A stretch of 64,000 bases of DNA, taken from Prosthecobacter sp. (GTDB lineage: Bacteria; Verrucomicrobiota; Verrucomicrobiia; Verrucomicrobiales; Verrucomicrobiaceae). The translations under genes were made by a program, and so were the position numbers. Numbering within the stretch: position 1 is the stretch's first letter; every line of letters starts with the position of its first letter. The notes under the pieces are model-generated. The model had not been told where the DNA came from. It made no database searches and saw only the letters and a program-made list of their open reading frames with translations. The stretch lies in assembly GCA_019186985.1 (NCBI GenBank), contig JABARQ010000013.1, forward strand, positions 124,001 through 188,000, read 5' to 3'. Shown one piece after another: positions 8,520-17,265 of the stretch.

Positions 8520-9545
8520 ATGAAAAGCACCACCTCCTCCCTCCTTGTGATGGCCGCCCTGGCCATGACCGTCCAGTCCGTCAAGGCTGACGCGCTTTCG
8601 GATTCCTACCTGGCCATGTTCAGGCCGCTGCCCTCCGAGGCGCCTGCCGCTGACAACGAGCTGACCGAGGCGAAGATCAACCTTGGACGCATGCTTTATT
8701 ATGAGACCCGCATCTCCAAGGGCGGCAAGATGAGCTGCAACTCCTGTCATGTGCTCGACAAGTACGGCCAGGACAACCTGCCCTTCTCCCCGGGGCATGA
8801 AGGCAAGCTTGGCGGACGCAGCTCACCGACCACCTACAACGCCTCCCTGCACATCGCGCAGTTCTGGGACGGGCGCGCCCCCTCCGTGGAGGAACAGGCC
8901 AAGGGGCCCGTGCTGAACCCGGTCGAAATGGGCATGCCGAGCGCCGACTTTGTCGTGGAAGTGCTGAAGTCGATCCCCGGTTATGTGGAGGCGTTCAAGG
9001 CCGCCTTCCCGGGCGAGGCGGATCCAGTGACTTATAACAACTTCGGCAAGGCCGTTGGCGCCTTTGAGCGCAAGCTGATGACGCCCTCCCGCTGGGATGA
9101 CTACCTCAAGGGTAAAAAGGATGCTCTGACCGCCGAGGAGGTGAAGGGTTATGAAACCTTCGCCAAGGCTGGCTGCGTGACCTGCCACAACGGCCCAGCC
9201 GTCGGCGGTGCCATGTATCAGAAGCTGGGCCTGGTGAAGGCCTGGCCTGATCTCAAGGACAACGGCCGCATGGAGCACACCAAGCAGGAGAGCGACAAGG
9301 CCTTCTTCAAGGTTCCCAGCCTGCGCAACATCACGGAAACCGCCCCCTACCTTCATGACGGCAGCGTGAAGTCGCTGGATGACATGGTCGCCAAAATGGC
9401 GGAATACCAGCTCGGCAAGACCCTCAGCGCCGAGGAGGTTTCCAGCATTGTGACCTTCCTGAAGGCCCTGAAAGGTGACATTCCGAAGGAATACATCGCC
9501 CAGCCGAAGCTTCCTGAGAGCGGCCCCAACACGCCGAAGGCCTGA
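8520..9545 (+). CDS. Di-haem cytochrome c peroxidase (CcpA/MauG family)
   Basis: A 341-residue periplasmic protein. A signal peptide (MKSTTSSLLVMAALAMTVQS, cleavage near VKA-DA) is followed by two c-type haem motifs, CNSCH at 73-77 and CVTCH at 219-223. The conserved stretches LGRMLYYETRISKGGKMSC and VPSLRNITETAPYLHDGSV fit bacterial di-haem peroxidases, which reduce hydrogen peroxide with electrons from c-type cytochromes. The ATG at 8520 is chosen because it yields the signal peptide; an upstream TTG at 8457 would bury it. A strong terminator follows. Some relatives are MauG-like oxidases, so the substrate is not certain. Confidence 0.92.
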   Translation: MKSTTSSLLVMAALAMTVQSVKADALSDSYLAMFRPLPSEAPAADNELTEAKINLGRMLYYETRISKGGKMSCNSCHVLDKYGQDNLPFSPGHEGKLGGRSSPTTYNASLHIAQFWDGRAPSVEEQAKGPVLNPVEMGMPSADFVVEVLKSIPGYVEAFKAAFPGEADPVTYNNFGKAVGAFERKLMTPSRWDDYLKGKKDALTAEEVKGYETFAKAGCVTCHNGPAVGGAMYQKLGLVKAWPDLKDNGRMEHTKQESDKAFFKVPSLRNITETAPYLHDGSVKSLDDMVAKMAEYQLGKTLSAEEVSSIVTFLKALKGDIPKEYIAQPKLPESGPNTPKA

Positions 9546-9563
9546 TTCGCCTCCGTTTTCACG

Positions 9564-9594
9564 AAAGCCCGCCGGAAACCGGCGGGCTTTTTTT
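9564..9594 (+). terminator. Rho-independent terminator after the cytochrome peroxidase
   Basis: A 12-bp perfect GC-rich stem (9564-9575 with 9579-9590), a 3-nt loop and a run of seven T residues (9588-9594), starting 18 bp after the stop codon. Confidence 0.92.
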
Positions 9595-9641
9595 ATGGGT
9601 CAGAATGAGTTTTCACCCTGCGTGCGGTGCCGCCAAATCGG

Positions 9642-9669
9642 TTGCACATTGCTTTTCACCCCGTATTCT
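9642..9669 (+). promoter_or_regulatory. Candidate promoter for tRNA-Gln and hisA
   Basis: TTGCAC (9642-9647) and TATTCT (9664-9669) are 16 nt apart, and the -10-like box ends 18 nt before the mature tRNA. The match to sigma-70 consensus is weak. It is proposed because of its position between a terminator and a tRNA. Confidence 0.3.
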
Positions 9670-9687
9670 CGGCACCCCTCACCGCAT

Positions 9688-9761
9688 TACCCCGTGGTGT
9701 AATGGTAACACAGGAGATTTTGGATCTCTTATTCAAGGTTCGAATCCTTGCGGGGTAGCCA
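9688..9761 (+). tRNA. tRNA-Gln (anticodon UUG)
   Basis: A 74-nt cloverleaf. The acceptor arm TACCCCG (9688-9694) pairs perfectly with CGGGGTA (9751-9757); discriminator G and an encoded CCA (9759-9761) follow. The anticodon stem GGAGA/TCTCT closes the loop TTTTGGA, which reads anticodon TTG. The T arm has the TTCGAAT loop. The start codon of hisA is only 10 nt past the CCA. Confidence 0.96.
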
Positions 9762-9771
9762 GCCCGAGCCA

Positions 9772-10548
9772 ATGACCCGCTTCCGTCCCTGCATCGACCT
9801 CCACGCCGGCAAGGTGAAACAAATTGTCGGGTCCACGCTGAGCGACTCCGGCGCCGGATTGAAGACAAACTTTGTGAGCGACCGTGACGCCGCCTGGTAT
9901 GGCGCGCTTTACCGGCAGGATGAGCTTCCTGGAGGTCATGTGATCATGCTTGGCCCCAACAATGAGGAGGCGGCAAAATCCGCCCTTGGCACCTTTCCTG
10001 GCGGCCTGCAGGTCGGTGGTGGCATCCGGCCCTGCAATGCGGCGGAGTACCTCGACGCCGGGGCAAGTCATGTGATCGTCACCAGCTACCTTTTTGAGGC
10101 GGACGGACGGTTTTCGGAAACGCGGCTCGACAAGATGATCGCCGCCGCCGGACGGGAGAGGCTGGTGATTGACCTGAGCTGCAAGGCCACGGGCGGGGGC
10201 TGGACGGTGGCGATGAACCGCTGGCAGACCCTCACGGACCTGCAGGTGACGCCTGAAACGCTGCGCCACCTGGCCTCCTGCTGCGCGGAGTTCCTGATCC
10301 ACGCCGTCGATGTCGAGGGCAAGTGCGAGGGCATTGATGAGGCGCTCGTGGCCTTCCTCGGCGAGCACAGCCCCGTGCCGATGACCTATGCGGGCGGTGT
10401 TCACCGCCTGGAGGATTTTCAACGGATCCAGGAGCTGAGCACGGGGCGCGTGGACGCCACGGTCGGCAGCGCCCTGGACCTGTTTGGCGGCTCCGGAGTT
10501 CGTTATGCGGACCTGCTGGCCTTCAACCGCCGCGCCGAGGCGGGCTGA
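9772..10548 (+). CDS. hisA: HisA isomerase of the eukaryotic (HIS6) type
   Basis: A 258-residue TIM barrel for the fourth step of histidine synthesis, the Amadori isomerisation of ProFAR to PRFAR. The sequence follows the fungal/plant HIS6 form rather than usual bacterial HisA. Diagnostic stretches are CIDLHAGKVKQIVG, KTNFVSDRD, HVIMLGPNN, LQVGGGIR, VAMNRWQTLTDL and EFLIHAVDVEGKCEGID. Asp9 and Asp134 occupy the expected catalytic acid and base positions. Start ATG 9772 lies 10 nt after the CCA of tRNA-Gln, without a visible Shine-Dalgarno sequence, so the two are probably one transcript. No other his gene is in the window. Confidence 0.92.
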   Translation: MTRFRPCIDLHAGKVKQIVGSTLSDSGAGLKTNFVSDRDAAWYGALYRQDELPGGHVIMLGPNNEEAAKSALGTFPGGLQVGGGIRPCNAAEYLDAGASHVIVTSYLFEADGRFSETRLDKMIAAAGRERLVIDLSCKATGGGWTVAMNRWQTLTDLQVTPETLRHLASCCAEFLIHAVDVEGKCEGIDEALVAFLGEHSPVPMTYAGGVHRLEDFQRIQELSTGRVDATVGSALDLFGGSGVRYADLLAFNRRAEAG

Positions 10549-10623
10549 TCAGGCTGCGCGACATCCGGCCACCGCACCCCTTGCCCCACCCGCATTCGGG
10601 GCTACCATCCGCGCCCGTTTCCC

Positions 10624-12957
10624 ATGACCCACGCCGTCCTCAGCCTCCTCAAAGAAAGCCGTCATCCCATGCGCATCGACCTCATCGGCGTTGCGGGCTC
10701 GGGCATGAGCGGCCTGGCGCTGCTGCTGCTGTCGCTTGGGCACAGGGTGAGCGGTTCGGACAAGGCCACGACGCTGGAGACGGAACGTTTGCAGAAGCTC
10801 GGGCTGCAGTTTTTCCACGGTCATACGGAGCGGGAGGTGGAGGACTGCGACATGGTCATCTACTCCAGCGCGATCAAGCCGGGCAACGTGGCCTATGAGG
10901 CCGCCTACAAGCAGGGCGTTCCGCTGGTGCGCCGCGCTGAGGCGCTGGCCGCCGTCATGGCGAACAAAAAGGGTGTTGTCGTCGGCGGCACCCATGGCAA
11001 GACGACCACTTCGGCGCTGACGGCCCATGTGCTGCGGCAGGGCGGCCTGAAGCCCAGTCATTATGTCGGTGCGGAGATCCCGATCCTCGGCTCCAACGCC
11101 CACTGGGATCCTGAGGGCGAGCTGTTTGTCGCCGAGGGTGACGAGAGCGACGGCACCCTCGTCAACTTCCATCCGCAGCATGCGATCATCCTGAACATCG
11201 AGCCCGAGCATCTCGACTTTTATGAGGGCATCGACGCCATCAAGGCGGTGTTCCGCCAGCTGCTGGCGCAGACGCCCGGGCACTGGGTTTATTGTGCCGA
11301 GGATCCTGTCGCGCGGGAAGTCTGCGGCGGCACGGGGCAGGGTGTCAGCTACGGATGGAGCCGTGGATGCGAGTTCTCGGCGGACATCCTGGCCATGAAG
11401 CCGGATCATTCAGACTTTCAGGTGTATCACCGGGACCGGCTGCTGGGCGTGGCGACGCTGGGCATTCCCGGCAGGCACAATGTTTCCAACGCGCTGGCGG
11501 CGATCGCCCTGGCGACAAGGCTGGGAGTGGGCTTTGAGGCCATCCAGCATGCGCTGAAGACCTTCCGCGGAGCGCGCCGGCGCTTTGAGATCCGCCACAG
11601 CGGCCGGAGCTTCACGGTGGTTGATGACTACGGGCATCATCCAAGCGAGATCGCCGCCACGCTGGCGACCGCGAAGGGGCTGAACCCGAAGCGCATCGTC
11701 TGTGTGTTTCAACCGCATCGGTTCAGCCGGACGCAGCTTCTGAAGAAGGAGTTCGGCGCCAGCTTCGATGATGTGAATGAACTGTTTGTTACGGAGGTCT
11801 ACGCCGCGAGCGAGAAGCCTCTGCCGGGAGTCAGCGGCAACACCATCGTCGAGGAGGTGCGCAGGCATGACGAGGAGCGTGGAGTGGTGCGGCCGGCGTC
11901 GAGCTTTCAATACACTCCGACGCTGCTGGAGGCGCGGGACAAGGCTGGCAACGCCCTGCGTCCGGGGGATCTGCTCATCACCCTGGGGGCGGGCAACGTC
12001 CATGAAGCCGGACGCTGCATCGCGAAGGATCTGCCGGTGCTGGAAAGGCTCTGGGAGATCCTGGAGGCCAATGGTGGCGGCGCGGCCAGGCTTTATGAGC
12101 CGATGAGCCGGCACACGACCTTCCTCATCGGAGGTCCGGCCCAGTTTTGGATCGAGCCGCGCAGCATGGCCGGGTTTGCCGAGGTGGTGAAGTTCCTGCG
12201 CAGCGCCAGCGTGCCGATCCGCGTGATCGGGCGGGGTTCGAACCTGCTGGTCAGGGATGGCGGCATCCGCGGCGCTGTGATTCATCCGAGCAAGGGGGAG
12301 TTTGAGGAGGTGCGTGCCGAGGACGGCCTGCTGCACTGCGGAGTGGGCGCACGCTTGAAGAAGATCGCCAGCGCCGCGCGCAATGCCGGCGTCGGCGGGC
12401 TTGAATGGATGGAAGGCGTGCCTGGAAACCTGGGCGGGGCGATCCGCATGAACGCCGGGGCGATGGGGGCGGAGATGGCGGACAACCTGGTCAGCGTGCG
12501 TTTCATCGCCGGCGACGGCAGCATCCAGGAAAAGCCGCTGGCGGAAATCCAGCATCAATATCGGAGCATCGCCGAGTTTGAGGAGCGCTACATTGTCGGT
12601 GCCGTGCTCAAGGGCAGCCCTGCCCCGGTTGAGGTGATCGACGCGGGCCTGAACGCCAGCCGGGTGAAGCGCCGCACCAGCCAGCCGGTGGGGGCCAGCG
12701 CGGGCTGTGTCTTTAAAAATCCGCAGCTATGTGGCGCGGGCAAGCTGGTGGACGACCTCGGGCTCAAGGGCCGGCGCGTCGGCAGGGCGGCGGTTTCCGA
12801 CGTGCATGCCAACTTCATCGTCAACGAGGGCGGCGCCACGGCGCGGGAGGTCCTGGACCTGGTGGCCGAGATCAAGGAGGCCGCCCAGCGTGAACGCGGG
12901 GTGCAGCTTGAGCTGGAGGTGAAGGTGATCGGCGAGGACCAGCCGCTGCCGCTGTGA
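10624..12957 (+). CDS. murC/murB: MurC-MurB fusion: UDP-MurNAc-L-alanine ligase / UDP-MurNAc dehydrogenase
   Basis: A 777-residue fusion of two consecutive peptidoglycan precursor enzymes. The N-terminal MurC half (about 15-475) has the Rossmann start IDLIGVAGSGMSGLALLLLS and the ATP loop GGTHGKTTTSAL, and adds L-Ala to UDP-MurNAc. The C-terminal MurB half (about 480-777) has FAD-binding IGRGSNLLVRDGG, GNLGGAIRMNAGAMG and GKLVDDLGLKG, and makes UDP-MurNAc by NADPH reduction. The order is reversed relative to the pathway. Cys695 (SAGCVFKNP) sits where E. coli MurB has the proton-donating Ser. The ATG at 10624 is chosen; a second ATG at 10669 (MRIDLIGVAG) is possible. Confidence 0.94.
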   Translation: MTHAVLSLLKESRHPMRIDLIGVAGSGMSGLALLLLSLGHRVSGSDKATTLETERLQKLGLQFFHGHTEREVEDCDMVIYSSAIKPGNVAYEAAYKQGVPLVRRAEALAAVMANKKGVVVGGTHGKTTTSALTAHVLRQGGLKPSHYVGAEIPILGSNAHWDPEGELFVAEGDESDGTLVNFHPQHAIILNIEPEHLDFYEGIDAIKAVFRQLLAQTPGHWVYCAEDPVAREVCGGTGQGVSYGWSRGCEFSADILAMKPDHSDFQVYHRDRLLGVATLGIPGRHNVSNALAAIALATRLGVGFEAIQHALKTFRGARRRFEIRHSGRSFTVVDDYGHHPSEIAATLATAKGLNPKRIVCVFQPHRFSRTQLLKKEFGASFDDVNELFVTEVYAASEKPLPGVSGNTIVEEVRRHDEERGVVRPASSFQYTPTLLEARDKAGNALRPGDLLITLGAGNVHEAGRCIAKDLPVLERLWEILEANGGGAARLYEPMSRHTTFLIGGPAQFWIEPRSMAGFAEVVKFLRSASVPIRVIGRGSNLLVRDGGIRGAVIHPSKGEFEEVRAEDGLLHCGVGARLKKIASAARNAGVGGLEWMEGVPGNLGGAIRMNAGAMGAEMADNLVSVRFIAGDGSIQEKPLAEIQHQYRSIAEFEERYIVGAVLKGSPAPVEVIDAGLNASRVKRRTSQPVGASAGCVFKNPQLCGAGKLVDDLGLKGRRVGRAAVSDVHANFIVNEGGATAREVLDLVAEIKEAAQRERGVQLELEVKVIGEDQPLPL

Positions 12958-12964
12958 CAGGCTG

Positions 12965-13408
12965 TCAGTGCGGGTGAACCGGGGCGGGGCTGTGATCTGA
13001 CAGGATCGTGGGTTCGTCCGACTGGAGGCTGGCCGCCAGCATGGCGATGAGGGCGATGCCGAGCGCCAGGGGAACCAGGATCAGCATAAGCGGCAGCAGC
13101 ATCAGGAACACCAGGGGCGCCAGGAGGATGGAAAGCACCAGGGTGGCCGCGCCCGGCTTTTTCAGGGGAAGCTCGACCGTTTCAGCGGAGCCTTCCGCCG
13201 TATGGATGGAGACATGGCGTGCGAGCATCCATTGTTTCAGCGGCTTGAACAGGATCCGGAAGGGTTCCATGAGGCCGCTTTTGATCATGACCTGATAAAC
13301 CAGGAGGTGGCGCAGGTCATGCCCGCCCACGGAAAGACCGTGGACAGTGTGGTGGGATGCCGGGGAAGTCCCAGGGGTGCCGGCCGCGTGGTCAGGATTC
13401 GTGTCCAT
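12965..13408 (-). CDS. Small hypothetical membrane protein
   Basis: A 147-residue protein not assigned to a family. The first 70 residues are hydrophilic and His-rich. A middle segment (LMEPFRILFKPLKQW) could be amphipathic. Residues about 90-130 form a long hydrophobic stretch (ATLVLSILLAPLVFLMLLPL and onward), enough for one or two membrane helices. The tail is short and polar. The ATG at 13408 (MDTNPDHAAG) is preferred to an upstream ATG at 13537 that would add a low-complexity leader. It converges on murC-murB with a 7-bp gap and no obvious terminator. Function unknown. Confidence 0.6.
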   Translation of the reverse strand: MDTNPDHAAGTPGTSPASHHTVHGLSVGGHDLRHLLVYQVMIKSGLMEPFRILFKPLKQWMLARHVSIHTAEGSAETVELPLKKPGAATLVLSILLAPLVFLMLLPLMLILVPLALGIALIAMLAASLQSDEPTILSDHSPAPVHPH

Positions 13409-13670
13409 AAGCGGTGGAGGGTTGGTTACATCCTTTAAAACGTCGCAGGAAGGGCGGTTATTTCTCAATGGCGGCACCTGGGAGGGCAGGAGGCTTGTGA
13501 AGGCGGAATCGCTGGCCAGTGCTTCAAAGTGCTTCAAGACGGCCCCGGCCAGCCCGGCCTATGTCCTTGGGCAGGCTGGAAGGCCCGGCGGAGGTGGGCT
13601 GAAGGCAGGAAAAAAGTAAGATTCGTTCTTGCCAGTCCCCCTGCGGATTGGCTAACTCTCCGTGTCCCGC

Positions 13671-14090
13671 ATGAAAAATCGCATTTTCCTCTCCCTCATT
13701 GCCGCCGTCACCGTTTGCAGCGTGGCCCAGGCTGACATTCAGTCCCCTCCCGGCCACCACTTCAACTGGAGCCGCAAGCTGAGCCGCGGCATTGGCAACC
13801 TGCTTTACGGAGCCGCCGAACCCTTCAATGTCTGGAACAAGACCAATGCTTCCGACGGTTCCATTGCCGCCGCATCCGACTTCTTCGTCGAAGGCCTGAA
13901 GAGGATGGTCGTCCGTGCCGGCTACGGGGTTTATGAAGTGGCGACCTTCCCGGTGCCCTCCTGGAAGCTGACCTATCGCCCGATGTACTATCGCCACGAC
14001 AAGATTGATCCCTGGTGGGGTTACACGGAGTTCGCCCCGCAGCCCGGAGCCCTTTCTCAGGTGTCCTACAGCCGCAGCCAGGGCTGGTAA
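13671..14090 (+). CDS. Exosortase system-associated protein, TIGR04073-like
   Basis: A 139-residue secreted protein: signal peptide MKNRIFLSLIAAVTVCSVAQ, then a conserved core with KLSRGIGNLLYGAAEPFNVW (about 37-56) and MVVRAGYGVYEVATFPVPSW. This resembles the TIGR04073 family, which co-occurs with exosortase/PEP-CTERM systems in Verrucomicrobia and some Proteobacteria. The assignment is from memory of the family motif. No exosortase or PEP-CTERM substrate is visible in the window, so any link is to genes elsewhere. The ATG at 13671 is preferred to GTG 13662. A strong terminator follows the stop codon. Confidence 0.7.
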   Translation: MKNRIFLSLIAAVTVCSVAQADIQSPPGHHFNWSRKLSRGIGNLLYGAAEPFNVWNKTNASDGSIAAASDFFVEGLKRMVVRAGYGVYEVATFPVPSWKLTYRPMYYRHDKIDPWWGYTEFAPQPGALSQVSYSRSQGW

Positions 14091-14122
14091 GATCGGCGAT
14101 TCTTCAGCGAACACTCCCTTTG

Positions 14123-14152
14123 AGCGCAGGCCTTTCGGCCTGCGCTTTTTTT
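14123..14152 (+). terminator. Rho-independent terminator
   Basis: A 10-bp perfect stem (14123-14132 with 14137-14146), loop TTTC, then seven T residues. It ends the TIGR04073-like transcript 33 bp after its stop. Confidence 0.92.
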
Positions 14153-14229
14153 GGTGCGCCCGGCAGGGCTTTCACGATCAGACACAGACTTGAAAGAATA
14201 GGGCACGCCTGTCGCGCGTTTTGAAAGGG

Positions 14230-17200
14230 ATGATTTCCAGACATGTCAAATTTACCCTGTTTCTGGTCCTGGCCTGGGCTGGAGGGGTTTCTGCGTCGGG
14301 AAAGCTGCAGTTCAACCGGGACATCCGTCCCATCCTGTCGGACAAGTGCTTTCACTGTCATGGACCGGACTCCAAGAACCAGAAGGCGGACCTGCGGCTG
14401 GATGTGAGGGATGCCGCCATCAAGGACGGACACATCAGGCCCGGCCGGCCGGAGCAGAGCATGATCCTGGAGCGCATCCTTTCAGAGGATTCTGGCGAAG
14501 TGATGCCTCCGCCGAAGTCCAAGCTGGGCAGGCTGACCGCCGAGGAGGTGGCCACGCTGCGTCGCTGGATCAGCGAGGGCGCCGAATACGAGGCGCACTG
14601 GTCCTTTATTCCGCTCAATGGAAGGGCGCTTCAGGGGCTGGACATCGATTCGGTCGTCCGTGCCGGCTTGAAGGAACGTGGACTTGAGCTTCAGCCGGAG
14701 GCTCCGGCGGAGACCCTGATCCGGCGCTTGTCCTTTGACCTTACGGGCCTGCCGCCCAGGCCTGAGGAAACCTTCGCCTTTGTGGCCGAACATGCCCTGG
14801 ACCCTGACAGGGCGGTGGACCGGCTGGTCACCCGGCTGCTTGCCTCACCACATTATGGGGAACGCATGGCGGTGGACTGGCTGGATGTGGCGCGATATGC
14901 CGACAGCTTTGGCTTCCAGGTGGACCGTGAACGTGAGGTCTGGCCCTGGCGTGACTGGGTGGTGAAGGCCTTCAACGGGAACCTGCCCTTTGACCAGTTC
15001 ATCACCTGGCAGCTGGCAGGCGACCTTTTGCCTAGCCCGACGGATGAGCAGAAGCTGGCCACGGCCTTCAACCGCCTGCACCAGCAGGAAAGCGAGGGCG
15101 GGAGCGTGGAGGAGGAATATCGTGTGGAGTATGTGGCGGACCGGGTGCAGACGGTGGCGACAGCCTTTCTGGGGCTGACCTTTGAGTGCGCCCGATGCCA
15201 CGATCACAAATACGATCCGGTGACACAGAAGGAGTATTACGGGCTGTTTTCGATGTTCCAAAACATTGATGAAGCCGGGTTGTATTCCTTTTTCACGCCG
15301 TCACCGCCGACCCCGGCGATGATGCTGATGGATGCGCCTGCCAGGGAGAAGATGAAGGCGTTGACGGCGAAGGTGAGGAAGCTGGAGGAGGCTGCGCCGG
15401 CCGGGCCTGTCCTCGAGAAGCTGGAGATGCAGGATGGAGTTCCGGCTTCGCTGCAGGGGCAGGTGGCGCATTTCCCGTTTGATGAACTGAAAGCTGGCCG
15501 CCTTGCCGACCTGATGGCCGCGCCGGTTTCGGCTCCTGTCAAAGACAAGGCTGGCAGGCCGGTGAAGACAGAGGACAAGACTTCCGCCGTGCTCAAGGGC
15601 GAGAACAAGCTGGCGGCAGGACGGCTTGGACAGGCCGTGCAGTTCACCGGGGATGACCCGGTGGACACGCCGCTGGGCAACTTCAAGCGTGAGGAGCCGT
15701 TCAGCATCACCCTGTGGATTCAGACGCCGGATGTGAAGGAGCGGGCCGTCGTGCTGCACCGTTCCCGCGCCTGGACGGATGCCGCGAGCCGGGGCTACGA
15801 GCTGCTGATCGAGGGGGGAAGGCTGAAGTGGTCGCTCATTCACTTCTGGCCGGGCAATGCCATTTCCATTCGGGCCAGGGAGATGCTCAAGCCGGGCGAG
15901 TGGACGCATGTCGCGGTGACCTACGATGGCGGCAGCCGTGCATCCGGCCTGCATTTGTATGTGAACGGCAGGCTGGCGGAGGTGGAGGTGGTCCGTGATG
16001 CGCTGACCAGGACCATTCAGGGGGGAGGCGGCGACAACATCAGCCTGGGAGAACGTTTTCGTGACCGGGGCTTCAAGGGCGGGCTGGTGGATGACCTGCG
16101 TGTTTTCAGCCGGGACCTGTCGAGGGCGAAGGATCTGGCGAAGGAGCTGCAGGCGGCGCGGGCCGAGCTTTATGCGCTGCAGGATGCGCAGCGGGAGATG
16201 ATGGTCATGCAGGAGCTGGCACGCCCGAAGAAGGCCTATGTGCTGACCCGTGGAGAGTATGACAAACGCGCCGAGGAAGTCGGGCCGGCCGTGCCTGCCG
16301 CCCTGTCTCCTTTCCCGAAGGGCGCCCCCATGAACCGCCTTGGCCTGGCGAAGTGGCTGACTGATCCGGGGCATCCCCTGACGGCGCGGGTGACCGTGAA
16401 CCGGCTGTGGAACAGTTTGTTCGGCCGCGGTCTGGTGAGGACGACGGAGGATTTTGGCAGCCAGGGTGAGCGGCCGCTTTATCCGGAGCTGCTCGACCTT
16501 CTGTCGTGGCGGTTCATCCAGGGGGGATGGGACTTCAAGGCCCTGGTCCGTGACATTGTGAGCAGCCGGGTATACCGCCAGCGCAGCATCGCGGACGCCC
16601 GGACGATGGCTGATGACCCGGACAACCAATGGCTCGCGCGCGGGCCGCGCTTCAGGCTTCCCGCCGAGATGATCCGCGACAACGCCCTTGCCACGGCGGG
16701 TTTGCTGAACCTGAAGCTGGGAGGCCCGCCGGTGAATCCGTATGAAATGACCGAGGCCTTCAAGCCCATGAATCCGGCCGGGGCGGATTCGGTGTTCCGC
16801 CGCAGCCTCTACACGAACTGGCGTCGAACCAGCCCGCCGCCTGCGCTCCTGGCCTTTGATGCCCCGAGGCGGGCGGTGTGCTCCTCCCGTCGAGAGCGCA
16901 CGGATTCTCCGCTGCAGGCCTTGATCCTCCTGAATGGAACGCAGTATGTCGAAGCGGCCCGCGTGCTGGGGGAAAACCTGCACCGCTATGCCCGGGGAGA
17001 TGCCTCAAAAATGATCGAGATGGGCTTCCGGCTCTGCCTTGGCCGAGCTCCGGATGACCGGGAAAGAAAGATCTGCCTGCAGCTTCATGCGGAGCAGCTC
17101 CGGCATTATCAGAAATCTCCGGCTGAAGCCGAATCGCTGCGCAAGACCGGCCTGACGAAGCCGGATTTGACCCTTCCTTCCGCCGAAGCCGCCGCTGCTG

Positions 17201-17253
17201 CGGTTCTGGCCCAGGCCCTGATGAACCACGATGCCTGTGTGGTGAAACGTTAA
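14230..17253 (+). CDS. DUF1549/DUF1553 protein with cytochrome c and LamG domains
   Basis: A 1007-residue exported protein of the planctomycete-type cytochrome group. After a signal peptide it has a PSCyt1 domain with haem motif CFHCH (40-44), a DUF1549 (PSCyt2) region (about 150-360; RLSFDLTGLPPRPEE, DWLDVARYADSFG, CARCHDHKYDPV), a LamG-like insert (about 405-635) and a DUF1553 (PSD1) region (about 700-930; LTARVTVNRLWNSLFGRGLV). Such proteins are nearly always followed by a DUF1501 gene, as here 12 bp downstream. The biochemical role is unproven; polysaccharide or sulfated-glycan turnover is commonly suggested. Start ATG 14230; a TTG nine bases upstream is an alternative. Confidence 0.9.
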   Translation: MISRHVKFTLFLVLAWAGGVSASGKLQFNRDIRPILSDKCFHCHGPDSKNQKADLRLDVRDAAIKDGHIRPGRPEQSMILERILSEDSGEVMPPPKSKLGRLTAEEVATLRRWISEGAEYEAHWSFIPLNGRALQGLDIDSVVRAGLKERGLELQPEAPAETLIRRLSFDLTGLPPRPEETFAFVAEHALDPDRAVDRLVTRLLASPHYGERMAVDWLDVARYADSFGFQVDREREVWPWRDWVVKAFNGNLPFDQFITWQLAGDLLPSPTDEQKLATAFNRLHQQESEGGSVEEEYRVEYVADRVQTVATAFLGLTFECARCHDHKYDPVTQKEYYGLFSMFQNIDEAGLYSFFTPSPPTPAMMLMDAPAREKMKALTAKVRKLEEAAPAGPVLEKLEMQDGVPASLQGQVAHFPFDELKAGRLADLMAAPVSAPVKDKAGRPVKTEDKTSAVLKGENKLAAGRLGQAVQFTGDDPVDTPLGNFKREEPFSITLWIQTPDVKERAVVLHRSRAWTDAASRGYELLIEGGRLKWSLIHFWPGNAISIRAREMLKPGEWTHVAVTYDGGSRASGLHLYVNGRLAEVEVVRDALTRTIQGGGGDNISLGERFRDRGFKGGLVDDLRVFSRDLSRAKDLAKELQAARAELYALQDAQREMMVMQELARPKKAYVLTRGEYDKRAEEVGPAVPAALSPFPKGAPMNRLGLAKWLTDPGHPLTARVTVNRLWNSLFGRGLVRTTEDFGSQGERPLYPELLDLLSWRFIQGGWDFKALVRDIVSSRVYRQRSIADARTMADDPDNQWLARGPRFRLPAEMIRDNALATAGLLNLKLGGPPVNPYEMTEAFKPMNPAGADSVFRRSLYTNWRRTSPPPALLAFDAPRRAVCSSRRERTDSPLQALILLNGTQYVEAARVLGENLHRYARGDASKMIEMGFRLCLGRAPDDRERKICLQLHAEQLRHYQKSPAEAESLRKTGLTKPDLTLPSAEAAAAAVLAQALMNHDACVVKR

Positions 17254-17265
17254 CGCCGAGCTTTC

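Noticed and set aside
15301..16983. 560-codon open frame antisense to the DUF1549/DUF1553 gene
   Set aside because: It lacks recognisable domains and is fully covered by a gene with clear motifs.
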